In this document: positions 47,149 through 59,452 of the stretch, piece after piece
Numbering within the stretch: the first letter of the stretch is position 1
Layout: each line of letters begins with the position of its first letter
Source: Nymphalis io
Lineage: Eukaryota; Arthropoda; Insecta; Lepidoptera; Nymphalidae
Length of the DNA stretch: 64,000 bases
Direction: 5' to 3'
Assembly (NCBI RefSeq): GCF_905147045.1
Contig: NC_065902.1
Location: 6,517,377-6,581,376, forward strand
Notes under the pieces: model-generated
What the model saw: only the letters and a program-made list of their open reading frames with translations
What the model was told of the DNA's origin: nothing
The model's database searches: none
Translations under genes and position numbers: made by a program

Positions 47149-50100
47149 TTAATTACTAATTATTTTAGTGTATGTCAAATAATCAGTAACAATAACTTTA
47201 CCCTTGTACAAGTAGTTAGGTTCCAAAAGTGGTAATTCACTGAGGGATCTGTAACAATAAAATATAAGGACAAGGTGCATATAAAATAATCATAACATTA
47301 AATAATTATTTAAAAAATCCTTACGGATACTGTATTCTCATGTTTTTAGGTCCTCGCACTGGGTTCCAAGCTGATACTGGTGACTTGTTTGCTATCATTA
47401 GACCCGCTACTGCTGTATATAAACCATATTCTTGGCATATTTTTTCCTAGTATATGATAAATTACACTTAACATTGTTTTAACTTCTCTTTGCAGTGAAT
47501 GTAATATTAAATTAATATGCAATAAAAAAGATATTCTTACCCTCCATTCGGCTAACATGCAATCTCCTTCACTAAGTGCTGAAGCAGCTTTATCAACGTC
47601 ATTGACACATGAAAAATGTGGCAAATAATTTTCTTCTAAAAAATTTATAAATGAGGAAGGATGGCTTAGGAACTGTTCAATAATATCCTTCGGAGCATGA
47701 GTTAAGGTTTTATGGCCATCAGGTGTTGATATTTCTAAAAAATAATTATGAAATAAACTAAAATATAACTATTTGATTTTTGAAAGTGTAAATAAATGAT
47801 ATTTCAATTACCTTTAGGATTCAATACTCTTCCAACACCGTGTAAAATACTCACTGTTTGATCTTTCCCTAGGGATATAAATTTGTTGGAAGCTGTCTTT
47901 TTTTTTCTACTTGTTTTATTTTTTACTTCTTTCTCTTTAATAATACTAGTTTCCAAGTTGACACACGATCCTTAAAGTAATATACTATATAATATAATAC
48001 TTTGATGAAACTTGACTTCTTATTAAGGAAGTTAGTCTATTAGTAATACCTTTTAAAGAAGCAAAATGTAAATTTAAAATTGCTGATCTAATATCTCCAC
48101 CAGATGAATTAACGACAGACTCAATTAGGTCTACAGTTGGTATGTTGTATGTAGTAATATACTTTTTACTAATTATATCTGCTGCTCTTTTGAGAGCTGC
48201 TTTTAAACCAGTAACTGAAACACTGTTGAACCTAAAAATGTTTTTTTTTTTTAAATATAGTTAACATAAGTGCATCAACAAATATGCTTGTACCTTGTAA
48301 CTTTTATTGGCATTTTTTTGTGTAATTATGACGATTTTTGGGTCCTAATGTTCCAACATATAAAATGTATGTATTTTAAATTGTATTAAAAGTAGAATCA
48401 TAGAGGTTAGAGTAATGCAGATTGTAAATTGATTATATAACTATAAATTACCAAAAATATATGTGTAATACTTACATTATATGATGAATGTTAAATTGCT
48501 CTTTCAAACTTGGAGAGAACAGGTGAAAAGCTGTATTTTTATTGTCAGTGTGAGAGTCTGAACAAATAAATACTATAGGAGATTTCGCTCGTTGTTTGTA
48601 TTGCCTGAAAACATAATATGTAGAACAAAGAGGCACTAGTGTTACAAAGAATGCATAATTAACACTACAATGCAATATCTATAGCTTCAGGAATTAATCA
48701 TATATATATACCCAACTTATAATTTTTAAACATTAATTTAGTAGATCCTTTGTAAGTTTGTTTAAAATATAACAAGTATTTACCATTAGTGGTCAGCAGT
48801 GAAGGAGAACATTGTGAGCAAACCTACATGTGTCAGATGAAAATCTGCTACATGCGAATTCATCTACATTATCCAGTGTTACTTAAGGTACTTTTTATGT
48901 TTTTAAATAAGACAACCTCTGAACATCCCCACGTCGCTGAAACTAGCCGACAAATGACATTCCTGAGCCTAAACTTTTCTACGCGACTGTACTGTACTTT
49001 GTTGCCTATATAACTCTTGAACGCGTTGACTTAGAAACTTGAAATTTTGTATACAAGTCAATAAAAGATACCCAAACGAGATAGTAATTTTTCCTGCGGT
49101 AAAGGGAGCGCGTTAAAATTAAAATGTAAAAAACTATATTTAAAATTTCTGCGCCGTATTTTTGTGATTATTATCTCTTTTGGGTATCTTTAATTCAACG
49201 CGTTCAAGAGTTATATGCATAGTAGCCATGCTCAATAGACCGCGCTCCCTTTACCGCAGGAAAAATTAAAAAAAAATGCCTAAAATTTTTGCGTCGCATT
49301 TTTGTGATTACTATCTCGTTTGGGTATCTTTTATTGACTTGCATACAAAATTTCAGGTTTCTAAGTCAACGCGTTCAAGAGTTATATAAGCAACAAAGTA
49401 CAGTACAGTCGCGTAAAAAAGTTTAGGTTCAGGAATGTCATCTGTCAGCTAGTTTCAGCGACGTAACACCCCTAATGTTTATATTTATGTATTTGGGTTG
49501 AAAATTGTAAGTATACTAAGTTATAGTTTTAAAAAATATTTTTAGGTTCAACAGTGTTTGAATTACTGGTAAATAATATTACTGTTTGTTTTAGGTTCAG
49601 TTATACTTAGAGGTATGGATAATTGTCCATGATTGTGAGAGATCATATTACAAATAAACAAGTATTTAAATGTACTTACTGCAATACATCTATAAACTCT
49701 GCTGGAGACCGTATAAAAGCATTAGGAAAATCTTCAATAAGCACTAATTTACAGCTATTGTTGTCCAGGAGTGACGTAAAATTGGCTGAATTTATTATGA
49801 ATTCAAGAAACTTTTTTGATTGTGATTCCTTAAATTCATAATCTCCTGGAACATGATAGATAATTGTATTGTGAGACTTCTCGCATGTTTAATGTAACTG
49901 CTCTCAGCTTATAATATTAGTATTAATTGTATAATTAATGTAAACAATCAAATCATATAGTATTACCAAATTCTGAAGGATATTCAATATCGAGTGGTGT
50001 AATCCATTCAGAAATTTTTATATTATATTTGGAAGCTATAGTGCGTATAGTTGCAGTTTTGCCACTGCCCACTGGTCCCGATAAAAATAACATGTCATTG

Positions 50101-50544
50101 TTACTGTTAACACAAGCTGTTTTCAGCCACTCTTCAACTTCCTGTATTTTCTTGGTATGAACAGCCAAGTCCTCTACATTTTTAGGATCAAAGTTTTTTA
50201 TCCAATTCTTGTCATTTATATTGGATGGAATATTTACATGGGGCACATTTAATAGTTTCTAAAAGTATACAATATATTATCAATAATTGTATTATTTAAT
50301 AACAATAATTATTATTAAAAATAAATAATAATAAATCAAAGATAAAAATACCTCATTGTTAGAAGGTTTTCTTTCAGGATAATTTTTTTTACTCTTTTTA
50401 GGAGGTGAGCTGTCATTAAATTCAAACATAGGTTTAAACCACTTTCTTTCCTATAACAGAAGTATGTTTTCTTTAATTTGTACGAATAACTGAAAATGTA
50501 AAATATTAATATATAAATATTCGTATAATTTCTACCTTTTGCAT
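47149..50544 (-). CDS. Rad17: RAD17 checkpoint clamp loader
   Basis: RAD17 is an AAA+ ATPase that, with RFC2-5, loads the 9-1-1 clamp at damaged DNA and activates ATR signalling in the nucleus. Ten coding exons: 50544-50536, 50450-50352, 50258-49967, 49845-49680, 48604-48476, 48231-48050, 47970-47812, 47734-47541, 47446-47325 and 47248-47149. All borders are GT..AG and phases close to 483 aa. Motifs are KWFKPMF near the N-terminus, Walker A GPVGSGKT (97-104), Walker B LVLIED (167-172) followed by FPN, GGDIRSA, GKD..S near the middle, and a helical YGLYTAVAGLMIANKSP tail. The first exon encodes only M-Q-K. The protein is shorter than the vertebrate one. It is divergent from NDUFS7. Intron 4 contains a foldback element and a SINE scrap. 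Confidence 0.93.
48786..48875 (+). mobile_element. SINE family A scrap in RAD17 intron 4
   Basis: AGTGAAGGAGAACATTGTGA, CAAACCTACATGTGTCAG and AAAATCTGCTACATGCG match the centre of family A. Confidence 0.5.
48922..49473. mobile_element. Foldback/MITE-like element with long inverted arms
   Basis: Arms of about 157 nt, 48931-49088 and 49308-49464, are inverted copies of each other (they start ACGTCGCTGAAACTAGC and end GTTTGGGTATCT-type sequence). Inside, a second inverted pair of 25 nt is perfect (49088-49112 and 49241-49265). In addition, a shortened copy of the right arm occurs at about 49143-49218 in direct orientation. Flanks AACATCCC (48922) and AACACCCC (49465) could be an 8-bp target duplication with one mismatch. 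No coding capacity. It sits in RAD17 intron 4. Confidence 0.75.
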
Positions 50545-51596
50545 TTTGAGATTTTATTAAAGCTTAAACAAAACAAAGTAAATGTTATAAATACATTTAT
50601 TATGAAACAGAGTTAGTTAAATACACTTAAATTTAAAATATAACACAAAAAACTTTTCTACTTCCGTATCTGTTGTCTATTCAAAAATCTTCGAGGTAAC
50701 TTGTTTTAAAATAAAAACCAATGTCGTTGACAATTGAGATATGGAATTTGTTATGATTAATGACGGCAAATTTTGTCACTTGTCATATTAACTTTTGATT
50801 CGAGCATTTTGCATCTTCTCTTTTTTATTAAAAATTTCAAATTTCTTTTTACTCAATAAATAAACACAGATATTACTATTTTAAATAAATGTATTTTTAC
50901 AAAAAAGTCATAAGTCCATTCGAAAATTCCAGAGGTTAGATGACCGTCTTCTTCATTACTCTTATAAATTATTGCCTTCGTTTGGTAATAGTTTTTTCAA
51001 GAACTCTTTGATCTCATCAATAATGCTGTACTAATATCAATAATACTGTTTTTAGATTTTCTTTTAATTATTAACTAAGAACTTTTTCTAAACATAATAT
51101 TAAAAATATTGTGGCTTCTATTAAAAATATTATTAAATCAAAAATATTATTTTCCGAACAAAAACACATTTATAAGGAACGATTCACTAACGAAAATTAA
51201 TAAATATTTATTAAAATTCTGATATTATATTATGTACACGTATTACGCATACTTGTTTACTTATTTATTTTTATTTTAAATAATGAATATGTATTTGTTT
51301 ATTCATTGTGCTAATAATATTTATTGAAATGAACTATTTGGAAATTTAGTTACCTACATTAACATTTTGACACTTGACAAGTACTTATCTGACAGTTTTG
51401 AAATACTCTTAGGTTACGTAAAATATCTTTTTTTTCTGTATTTTTTCTAGTGAACTAAGTTTTACAGTGAAAATACAGCTGATGTGCTAAGCCTGTAAGT
51501 GCAGTCGATATATTGTAATTAAATAAGCGATGCACAGTTTACAATGTTCGTTTAAATAGATTGTATAAATATTGCGTCTTGGTTTTCCAGATAAAA
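50545..51596. promoter_or_regulatory. Shared divergent promoter region, RAD17 / NDUFS7
   Basis: About 1.05 kb separates the two start codons. NDUFS7 appears to have an untranslated leader exon, because a polypyrimidine acceptor (GGTTTTCCAG, ending 51590) lies 6 nt before its ATG; a donor further upstream was not identified with certainty. No TATA box is obvious near either start. Confidence 0.45.
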
Positions 51597-52654
<1,058 letters not shown>

Positions 52655-53284
52655 AATAGATGTACAGCGGCAGATAAAGAAAATGATATTCTGATGTTAT
52701 TTTATCATTACAGTAACATGATCATATAGTAGAAATATATAATGTTTATTGTTTTTTTTATTGATAGATATTCATTATACCTTCTTGTAATCGTATTTAA
52801 AAATAGTCATCATAATAGAAACATACAAAATATATTTAATGGAAATCATACATTAAAAGTAGATAAAGCAAGGATTTAAGCAAAAATTGTGTAATTTGAT
52901 TGAAATTGCCATAACTGTCTTGTAGTCTGTTATATAACCGGATACAGTGGGACTCCGGTAAGTCTAGCTTCAGAGGACACGCGAAAAAAATTAAGTTGCA
53001 GAGGTTTAGATCAATCTCTAGTCTATCCTTTCTCAATTTCTTTCTTTTAACCTCCTATTAAAATTTCTTCTTTCGTTTTAATCAGAGGTCCAATAAATAA
53101 AAAATACATAAAATTTGCTAAACCTAGACACTCGTATAAGTTACTCGTATATATATGTATAATGAAATATTTTAATTTAAAATCAATAAGTTGTAGATGC
53201 AGTACAATTAAACCTCAGCATTTTCGAGATAGATATGTTAAGAGACCAATTGTTTTTTGAGTTATTGGAAAATATTAGCTCTAT
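52655..53284. other. 3' flank of NDUFS7, no other gene seen
   Basis: It contains the NDUFS7 3' UTR; an AATAAA overlaps the stop codon region and another lies near 53093. No additional gene is supported. Confidence 0.4.
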
Positions 53285-54575
53285 ACATAATAATAATAAT
53301 ACTTTATTGTTATCCAATATATACATATTATAAAAAGTTGCCTTGACTCCTGAAAGGGTGTTACCCGTGCATCAGAAGTCTGTTCCTTGCCATTCAATTG
53401 TTAAAAAGTATTACAAAGGGTCTTATTACTAATTATTGTAAGTTAACCCAAACCGTGTATGCGTGAGTGTGTAAATGTGTGTGTGCTATAATTGAGCGTG
53501 TATGTGGATGTTCATTTATGAGATAGTTAATAGTTACTCAACGTCTTCATAATTAAGTTGTTTTAACCATGTTTTAGTTTTGTCTTTTAATTGGTAGTTA
53601 TTAATGTCCTTTATTCTTGAAAATTGATTAATTTTTTATAAAATCTAGGTGCGAGACTGTTCCATTGTTGCTCTGTAAATTTACATTTAACTTTATTGTA
53701 AAGAAATCGATCTCTTCTACTGAAATTAGTTGTGGGTAGGAGTGGGCCAACTGTTTTATGGTATTTTTGTATACATAGGTGTAAAAAATTTTCTCACAGA
53801 TACAACATCCGCTTTTCGTAAACCTTTTTTGTTGAATATCGGAATGGTAAATACATAATTACTTCAAATAGTGCTCGCTGGGCACGCTCAGCCATTTAGA
53901 TATGGGTTTTGGCAGCGGCAACCCATGAACAAATACAATACGTAAGTATACATTCTGCTAGAGCTTTATACGTTCTTATTAAGAGAGGAATATCCGCAAT
54001 TTGCCTGAGTGTTTTAAAAATATATATTAATTTTCTTATACTTTTGGAAACTGATGCTATGTGTTTATTCCAACTAAGTGTTTCATCTATATTTATACCC
54101 AAGTATTTGATGTTTGATACTCTAGATAAGCTTGTGCATGTACAATGGGGGCGTGATACGCTCTCGATTCTATCACATGGATATGTATGAGTGTACGTAC
54201 GTACGTAGTCTTTTGGGATTGATGCCTTAGTTTTACTGAAGCAGACTTTACTGGTATTAAGTGTTAATAGGTTGTCCTCCAGCCAAGAAATAATAGTGGA
54301 AAGTCCATTTTCTGCCAGGTGGTGCACATCCGCCCACGTAGGCCCATGAAATAGAATGACTGTATCGTCGTCGAACATTTGTATATCAGCAGCTTTTAGT
54401 TTGGTATTGCATAGTTATACACTAAGAACAGCGTTAGGCATAGAGTACTTTCTTGGGGAACACCGTAGGTGATTTTATTAAAGTTGCCTGCGATCGGTTA
54501 GATATTCCTGAAACCACTGAAGAACATTACCGCGTATTCCAATTTTCTCAAGACGAGTTAGTAGGATCGGAATGG
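53285..54575 (-). mobile_element. Jockey/CR1-type LINE remnant, 5'-truncated
   Basis: Minus-strand element ending in a TTA repeat tail (53286-53300 on the plus strand reads AATAATAATACTTTATTG). From 54545 down it shows LEKIGIRGNVLQWFQEYLTD, then YGVPQESTLC (block B with mutations), FDDDTVILFHG in place of the catalytic F/YADD box, NIKYLGINIDETLSW and the thumb. Frames are broken between 54378 and 54480. The catalytic motif is altered and everything upstream is missing. It is dead. Confidence 0.8.
53896..54378 (-). pseudogene. Reverse transcriptase C-terminal fragment
   Basis: 160 codons open, with FDDDTVILF near the start, WLEDNLLTLNTSKVCF, YLGINIDETLSWNKHI and YKALAECILTYCICSW. It is typical of the palm/thumb of Jockey-superfamily LINEs, with the usual ADD replaced by DDD. 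Confidence 0.75.
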
Positions 54576-54607
54576 ATGGATGGATATATACATCTATAGT
54601 AAGTAAA

Positions 54608-54800
54608 TGATAAACTTAAAATGTCCCATTGCCAAGTAAAGACCTCTTTTTTTCTTAAGGACAGTTTGAGTATATTCCAATTTCAAAACACTACTCTGAT
54701 GTGGGTTGGTGAATACACATGTAAAATCTCATCGGACACGACTCCTGATGTTTCTCTTTACCGACGAGCAGGACATGAATTCTAAACATAAATGAAGCAT
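54608..54800 (-). mobile_element. Old SINE family A copy, reversed
   Basis: AAAATGTCCCATTGCCAAGT, AAGACCTC and CCTGATGTTTCTCTTTACCG match the reversed 3' half of family A with heavy divergence. Confidence 0.5.
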
Positions 54801-55161
54801 TGGGTAAATATGTAGTTCTCTAAAAGTACTACTTGCTTGGTTTGCAAATTCAAGCGTTCTAATAACTGAACAAACTGTATTCTCGTTATTTTGAATAAAT
54901 TGTTTCATAAGAAAATATGATGCATTTGAAACAATACAGGTTTTTAGAGATAAAAATTTATCGTACTTTCAAATTAAAAATATAAAATAAAGATCAAATG
55001 TATATTCTCGCTCAATCCATGAATTCCAGAAATAGGAAAAGATAAATAATGCGAGAAAAAAGGTTACTTACTCTACATTATCATATATCTAAAAGCTGGC
55101 TTTAACTGTGAAAATCATTACTGAATCTTTTTTATGATATATTTCACTGAGATTATTTAAA

Positions 55162-55310
55162 CCAATCTGGGTAGCTACCACCCAGTCAATAGTTATTCAA
55201 CTGATAAAAAGGAATACGTTTCGCTGTTACGGTTCGTGCTATAAGTATATTTAGAGGCGCAAGAGATTTAACATTTAGTTTCTATGGTCGGCGGTGCCTT
55301 TAAGGACAGC
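55162..55310 (+). mobile_element. Old retroposon family C copy
   Basis: AAACCAATCTGGGTAGCTAC, CACCCAGTCAATAGTTATTC and the later GGCGGTGCC segment resemble a decayed family C copy. Confidence 0.4.
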
Positions 55311-55700
55311 TATTTAATTATATAAAAAATAAAGAAGTAAATATTTACAGTACAGTAAAAAATACTTACCTCATAAAGTATGTATGTAGTTTATTTTTGC
55401 TTTAAATACTTGAACCGTGTGTACAACCGAATAATCCTAGTAATATTATATATGTGAAGATTTGTATGTTTGAGAGTATTTTTACTCAATCACGTAAAAA
55501 TGGCTGGACGGATTTTGAATAGAAATAGTATATATAAATAAATAAATAACCAAGCTCTAGAATTGAAAAAAAACAATATATTTTGTTTTATATTTAAAAA
55601 GGTATGAGTTGATAAAAATTTACATAAAAATATTTTTTTTGTAACAGGTTTGCTTGTTTGTCAAGAAAGAGCATTGGCTAACAATTTTATCAATAGTTTA
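55311..55700. other. AT-rich intergenic sequence, no gene seen
   Basis: No supported feature was found. Confidence 0.4.
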
Positions 55701-55703
55701 AGG

Positions 55704-56100
55704 CAGTGGTTCTTAATTCCGTAGTCGGCAAACCCCGGGTACTCTTTTAAACAATTTCAAGGGAAAATAAAATAACCAGAAATTAACCATTAACATTGAA
55801 CAATGTGATTAAAAACATTTTAAGAGCAAATTGTTACATAAATGTTTAATCATTATTCAATCAATTTATTTTATTCGGTGACTATTGTACGACACGAATA
55901 TTCTATTTCTAAGTGCGTTCTTTATTAAAAAATCATAAAGATCAAGAGCAACTGACATTTCCGAATCTGTAATATATCGTGAACCATAAATGCACTTTCA
56001 CTACCAAGCTCATTTACTAAAAGTAAGCCGTATGCCGCAAAATATAACGCATGCACAAGCAGGGAGGGTTGTCAAAATTACTTACTAGAATAATTATATT
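55704..56100 (+). mobile_element. Possible hAT-type DNA transposon relic
   Basis: CAGTGGTTCTTAATTCCGTA at 55704, followed by GTCGGCAAACCCCGGGTACT, looks like the terminal inverted repeat of non-autonomous hAT elements. No matching right end was found, so the end coordinate is arbitrary. No transposase frame is present. Confidence 0.3.
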
Positions 56101-56311
56101 ATTTAAAAAATGTATTAATAACATAGTCATAACAATGTCCTTTGTTAACTATTTAATTCACAATGCTGGTCACAATATTTTGTTACATTTATTTAATTAC
56201 AGTAAAAAAAAATAAGATTTACTTATTTTGTATGCTGTGTTTGCGCATCTAGTAAGGACGATTAATGATTTTACTCTTATTTATTATAATAAATTAAGAC
56301 AATTTATATTA

Positions 56312-57580
56312 GGTCCTTACATATGAAATTAGCGTTTTGTCGTACTGACCACTTTGATCTGAAATATCTCCGCTCTGGTTAAGAATTCCAAATTCAAATT
56401 TATAAATTCATTTAGCTGGTAAGTTTTGAGTTTTGAAAACAGTCATTCATTTGTTTTTTCCTCATTATTTTTTTCTATGGCGTCGTTTATTACCGTACAA
56501 TGGAAAACATGAAATATCGGTATATTTCCGAGTATGAGTTCTACCGTGGCACCAGTGCTACAGAAACAGCTCGAAGGATTAATGAAGTGTATGGCGCTGG
56601 TGTCGCAAAAGAAAGCACGGTACGTTTTTGGTTTCAACGTTTTCGTTCTGGAAATTTCGACCTTCAGAGTGGAAAATGAAGAATTAAAGGATATTGTGGA
56701 AGCGGATCCATCACATCCATCGGGGTAAGTGTTAAAACTGTATTAATCCACTTGAAGCAAATCGGGAAAATAAAAAAAATTAGCGATGGGTACCTCATGA
56801 ATTGAGTGAATCGAACTTGCAAACACGCGTCGACTGCTGTGTTACTTTGCTCAACCGACACAATAATGAAGGGATTTTAAATTGAATCATTACTTGTGAT
56901 GTGTTGTGATTAAATAAAATAAATAAATAAAGCGATGAAAAGTGGATACTGTATGATAATCGGAAGCGGTCGTCGCAATGGCTGAACCCTAGAGACCCAG
57001 CCAAATTCTGCCCTAAACGAAAATTGACTCAGGAAAAGTTACTTGTGAGTGTTTGGTGGACTAGCGCCGGTGTCATTCACTACAGCTTTCTAAAATCTGG
57101 CCAAACGATTACGGCAGATATCCATTGTCAATAACTGCAAACCATGAAGGAAGAACTAGCTGCTAAACAACCGAGATTGGTCTAGATAGCTAGAATCGCT
57201 CTAGACCACTGCTGCTTCACGACAACGCAAGACCACACACTGCACAACAAACAACCACTAAGTTAGATGAGCTACAATTGGAATTTCTGCGACATCCACC
57301 GTACTCCCCGGACCTTGCTCCAACAGGTTACCATATTTTCCGGAATTTGGACAACTTCTTACAAGGAAAAAAATTCAACTCCGATGCGGCAGTCCAAATC
57401 GCCTTCAAAGAGTTTATTGATTCTCGCCCCATGGTTTTTTTAGTAAAGGGATTAATGAACTACATATGAGATGGCATAGATAACAACGGTGCATACTTTG
57501 ATTAATTAAATATATTTTACGAAAAAAAAATTGACTTTATATTCCTCCCGTACAAAACGCCAATTTCATATGTAAGGACC
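56312..57580 (+). mobile_element. Full-length mariner-type transposon (inactive)
   Basis: Terminal inverted repeats GGTCCTTACATATGAAATT at 56312 and the inverse AATTTCATATGTAAGGACC ending 57580 are identical over 19 nt and flanked by TA on both sides (56310-56311, 57581-57582), the mariner target duplication. The element is 1,269 bp, a usual mariner length. The enclosed transposase is broken. Confidence 0.9.
56500..57510 (+). pseudogene. Mariner transposase pseudogene
   Basis: Cut-and-paste DNA transposase. The ATG at 56500 opens an N-terminal helix-turn-helix region (MENMKYRYISEYEFYRGTSA, RFWFQRFRSGNF). After a stop near 56680 the frame shifts repeatedly: HNNEGILN, then an A/T-rich insertion (about 56908-56930) where the catalytic first-Asp region should continue, SQWLNPRDPAKFCPKRKLTQ, LLLHDNARPHTA with the second catalytic Asp, and the intact 63-codon C-terminal part LEFLRHPPYSPDLAPTGYHI, where D of SPDL is the third acidic residue of a D,D34D pattern. 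No product is expected. Confidence 0.85.
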
Positions 57581-57583
57581 TAA

Positions 57584-59452
57584 TGGTTAGGTTACCAACC
57601 CTATTAACTTGTCGCTCGTTGTGTACGTATAGCTACGATTCGGATTAGGGTACACGACATTGAAAGTGTTATATGATGTACTGATAACCCCTGAAACAAA
57701 TGGACTAAAAATTAATTCCGGCGTTCATTATGTTATGCGTTTATATTATTAGTCGTCATATTATCATAATATTTTTTTTACGAAACTTCAAGGCGAAAGA
57801 TAAATAATCACTTACAAAACAATACTTACCTGAAAATATATGTAGAAGATTGTCAAAATTAACCCATAATAAAAAGGATTTATCACAGTAACTTAACTTC
57901 CAATAGGAATTTAAAAAAGTAAAATAAAATAATCTTCTTTTATAATAACAAAATTTACATGTCAACATGATTAGTTTGAACATTTCAATAGAATAGTGAA
58001 CAAATCAAGTTACTTAAGTAATTTTTAATTTTGTTGTTTATAACGCTGCTGAACTTGCAAATTACACAAGTAAAATTATTATTATCCATTTCACTATTTT
58101 AAAGTTAGTTGTTAGAAAATGTTAATGATTTATTCACTTAAATTGTAGTTTTCAGCATAAATTTTAATTAAAATATATTTAAATATATTATAAGAGGCAT
58201 AAATAAAGTCATGTTGGTATAAAAATCAAAAGTTTTAATGGTATTTTCTGAATCGCACCAAGCTTTCATTTACTTTTAGTATACAGAATGATTTTTGTAT
58301 AAACTATAATACACTTTTCCAAGATACCCTTCATGAAATCATGAGAACACAATCATTAATAATGTGCCTTAAAACAGGTTATAATAATCATAATTTCAAT
58401 TTTGTCTGACTTAACGTGCATTAATATTAGATTTTAATGGCACATGTAGAGTTTATTAATATAAACCATAAAACACTAGGTGGAAGCATTGTCAGCTTGA
58501 TATAACCCTCGAAACTAATATGAAAATAAGTTTAAGAAGTAGATAACACGATAATATGATTTAATTTTTTACTGGTAATATATTATCTAGCTGCAAATAG
58601 ACACTACTTTAAAGTCAGACAAAATGTATGTTTCACAATATAATAATATCACATATTTTAAATGCATTAAGAAATGTCATCTGCTATAATATGTAACGAA
58701 ATTGTAATCAATATTACTCGTTGACAGAAAAAGAAAGTAAAATATAAATAAATAAATAATTCACCACTGGTACAATTGAAAAACCATTATGAGATTTTTA
58801 ACGGAAGTGTAAATTAAACTCCCGGTAGAATAATAATTTATGGGATTTTTTTCCTTTGTATGACGTTAAATAAACCAATTCTATATTTTAACACTAATTT
58901 ACAAACTAATATTTACATTTTATTTATAGGTATATATAAATATGTATAATTATATCGATAGTGATTCTGATAATCCTATCCTTCACATAGTCAGCGATTT
59001 AATGTATAATTAACTAATAATGGTCACAATAACAACTCGATAGATATTTTCATGTAAATAAACAAGCAGTAGTGTACAGGCCGGCGCGTCGAGCGCCCTT
59101 GTTCTTGTCCTATATTGCACATGACACTTGAGCGATCGCTCGATTCATCTGCTCCGCTAGCCGCTGGTCGCCTCGCCGACGATCACTCCTGACCTGACTG
59201 ACTGACACGTCCTCTTAACGACTTCCTCATCGTCAGCTACATTACGATTTAATATTACACTAAGAGTCGAACGTGCCGAGACAGGTGCTTGGCGAGACTA
59301 GCGACCGTTATTTCGAAAGCGACGTTACAATAAATAATTTTCTATACCGATAATGTGAAACGATACACTTCGAATTAGTCGTACTCTCACTCGGCGATGT
59401 CATTTAAGTTACGCTATGTACACGGAGAGCGGCGGGTCGCGGGCGGTCGCTA
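57584..59452 (-). other. 3' UTR and downstream flank of Grunge
   Basis: The minus-strand Grunge stop is at 59453. The adjacent sequence is its 3' UTR, with a GC-rich block at 59080-59300 including the perfect palindrome GAGCGATCGCTC. Possible minus-strand AATAAA signals (TTTATT on plus) lie near 58920 and 58131. No other gene was seen. Confidence 0.5.
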
